Shown in pieces: positions 49,878 through 50,362 of a stretch of DNA of 50,362 nt. The notes under the pieces were generated by a model. It made no database searches. It saw only the letters and a list, made by a program, of their open reading frames with translations, and was not told where the DNA came from. Numbering within the stretch: the first letter of the stretch is position 1; the number at the start of each line of letters is the position of its first letter. Both the position numbers and the translations under genes were made by a program. Source of the DNA: JABSOG01 sp041583135 (lineage in GTDB: Bacteria; Pseudomonadota; Gammaproteobacteria; Enterobacterales; Alteromonadaceae); the NCBI GenBank assembly GCA_041583135.1, contig JBFHGJ010000036.1:1-50362 (forward strand). Direction: 5' to 3'.

Positions 49878-50362
49878 ATGCATCAACTACCACTTAAACA
49901 GGGCGAGCTTTATTTTGAACCTCACTTTTTAACCCAACCTCAACAATTCGATCTTTACCTTGAACTGACCAAAACCCTTAACTGGAGTCAAGACAAGATA
50001 GTCATTTACGGCAAGCAATGTCTTATTCCGCGCTTGCAAGCCTGGTATGGAGATAAAGAGGCTGAGTACAAATACTCAGGTATACTGATGCAGCCCATGC
50101 CATGGACAGACACACTACTTAAGCTCAAACAACAAGTTGAAGCCGCCTGCAATTGCCGATTTAACAGCGTACTGGCGAACTTCTACCGTGATGGCCTAGA
50201 TAAAATGGGCTACCACGCCGACAATGAAAAAGAGCTAGGTGAACGCCCAACCATCGCCTCCTTAAACTTAGGGGTTACTCGCAAGTTTGTGCTGAAACAT
50301 AACACTTCAGATGAAAAGCACGAACTGACGCTCACCGGCGGCAGCCTGCTGGTGATGGCAGG
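49878..50362 (+). CDS. alkB: AlkB-type 2-oxoglutarate/Fe(II) dioxygenase, cut by window end
   Basis: The first 161 codons of a gene that runs off the right edge. It starts 1 base after the previous stop, so it is translationally coupled. It shows the AlkB/ALKBH2-like pattern: LILY-type strand in GILMQPMPWTDTL, FNSVLANFYRDGLDKMGYHA and the iron ligands H and D in YHADNEKELG, then ASLNLGVTRKFVLKH. The distal His and the 2-oxoglutarate Arg lie beyond the window. Such enzymes repair alkylated DNA; the link to an iron/receptor operon may reflect its need for iron. Confidence 0.85.
   Translation, partial: MHQLPLKQGELYFEPHFLTQPQQFDLYLELTKTLNWSQDKIVIYGKQCLIPRLQAWYGDKEAEYKYSGILMQPMPWTDTLLKLKQQVEAACNCRFNSVLANFYRDGLDKMGYHADNEKELGERPTIASLNLGVTRKFVLKHNTSDEKHELTLTGGSLLVMA

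Overview
The window looks like chromosomal DNA of a marine gammaproteobacterium of the Alteromonadales type (Shewanella/Colwellia/Alteromonas relatives). The reasons are an NlpI-type lipoprotein gene at the left end, a TonB2 operon with TtpC and DUF3450 genes, a PhoP/PhoQ pair with a PepSY gene, YbaM, YajG, RlmG, ErpA and AmpG genes, and many c-di-GMP domain proteins. Genus cannot be fixed from the sequence alone. I saw no tRNA, rRNA, insertion sequence, prophage or CRISPR array.

Layout. (a) 0.2-3.1 kb: nlpI, a periplasmic TPR protein with a metzincin-like zinc motif, and a small ComEA-like DNA-binding protein, followed by a terminator and a 49-bp tandem hairpin repeat. (b) 3.5-6.0 kb: an EAL-HDOD signalling protein, then a soluble chemoreceptor-like protein with a possibly structured leader. 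(c) 6.3-11.3 kb: a tightly packed six-gene TonB2 energy-transduction operon (DUF3450, ttpC, exbB2, exbD2, tonB2, TPR protein) closed by a strong terminator. (d) 11.4-12.7 kb: an unidentified lipoprotein and a degenerate GGDEF protein. (e) 13.0-15.5 kb: an HvfABC-type RiPP metallophore locus. It has a secreted precursor with 18 EGKCG motifs, an MNIO (DUF692) maturase and its DUF2063 partner. This is the most interesting system in the window. (f) 15.5-23.3 kb: a patatin-like lipase, a periplasmic methyltransferase-like protein, an alpha/beta hydrolase, the PepSY-phoP-phoQ-LprI-like operon, and small housekeeping genes of unknown role. (g) 23.4-27.5 kb: a 1388-residue beta-propeller/PAS/GGDEF/EAL sensor. 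(h) 27.9-32.4 kb: a TAP-like peptidase, NatAB-type ABC exporter, sigma factor and membrane protein, probably one operon. (i) 32.4-43.3 kb: mostly single genes (GNAT, YbaM, ComFB, HemJ, CLC, ErpA, LuxR-type and XRE regulators, AmpG, cyclophilin, YajG, RlmG), plus a short membrane-protein gene at 37.3 kb. (j) 43.4-50.4 kb: a locus with a Fur-box-like promoter encoding a DUF4856 lipoprotein, an imelysin-like lipoprotein, a FecA-like TonB-dependent receptor, a sterol-desaturase-family membrane enzyme and the start of an alkB-type gene cut by the window end.

The themes connect. The TonB2 complex could energise the outer-membrane receptor at 46.6 kb. The imelysin/receptor locus (probably iron) and the Hvf locus (probably copper) both deal with metals. 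c-di-GMP domains recur (EAL-HDOD, degenerate GGDEF, GGDEF-EAL, ComFB), some catalytically intact and others clearly degenerate. Functional statements rest on motifs read by eye; no database search was run.
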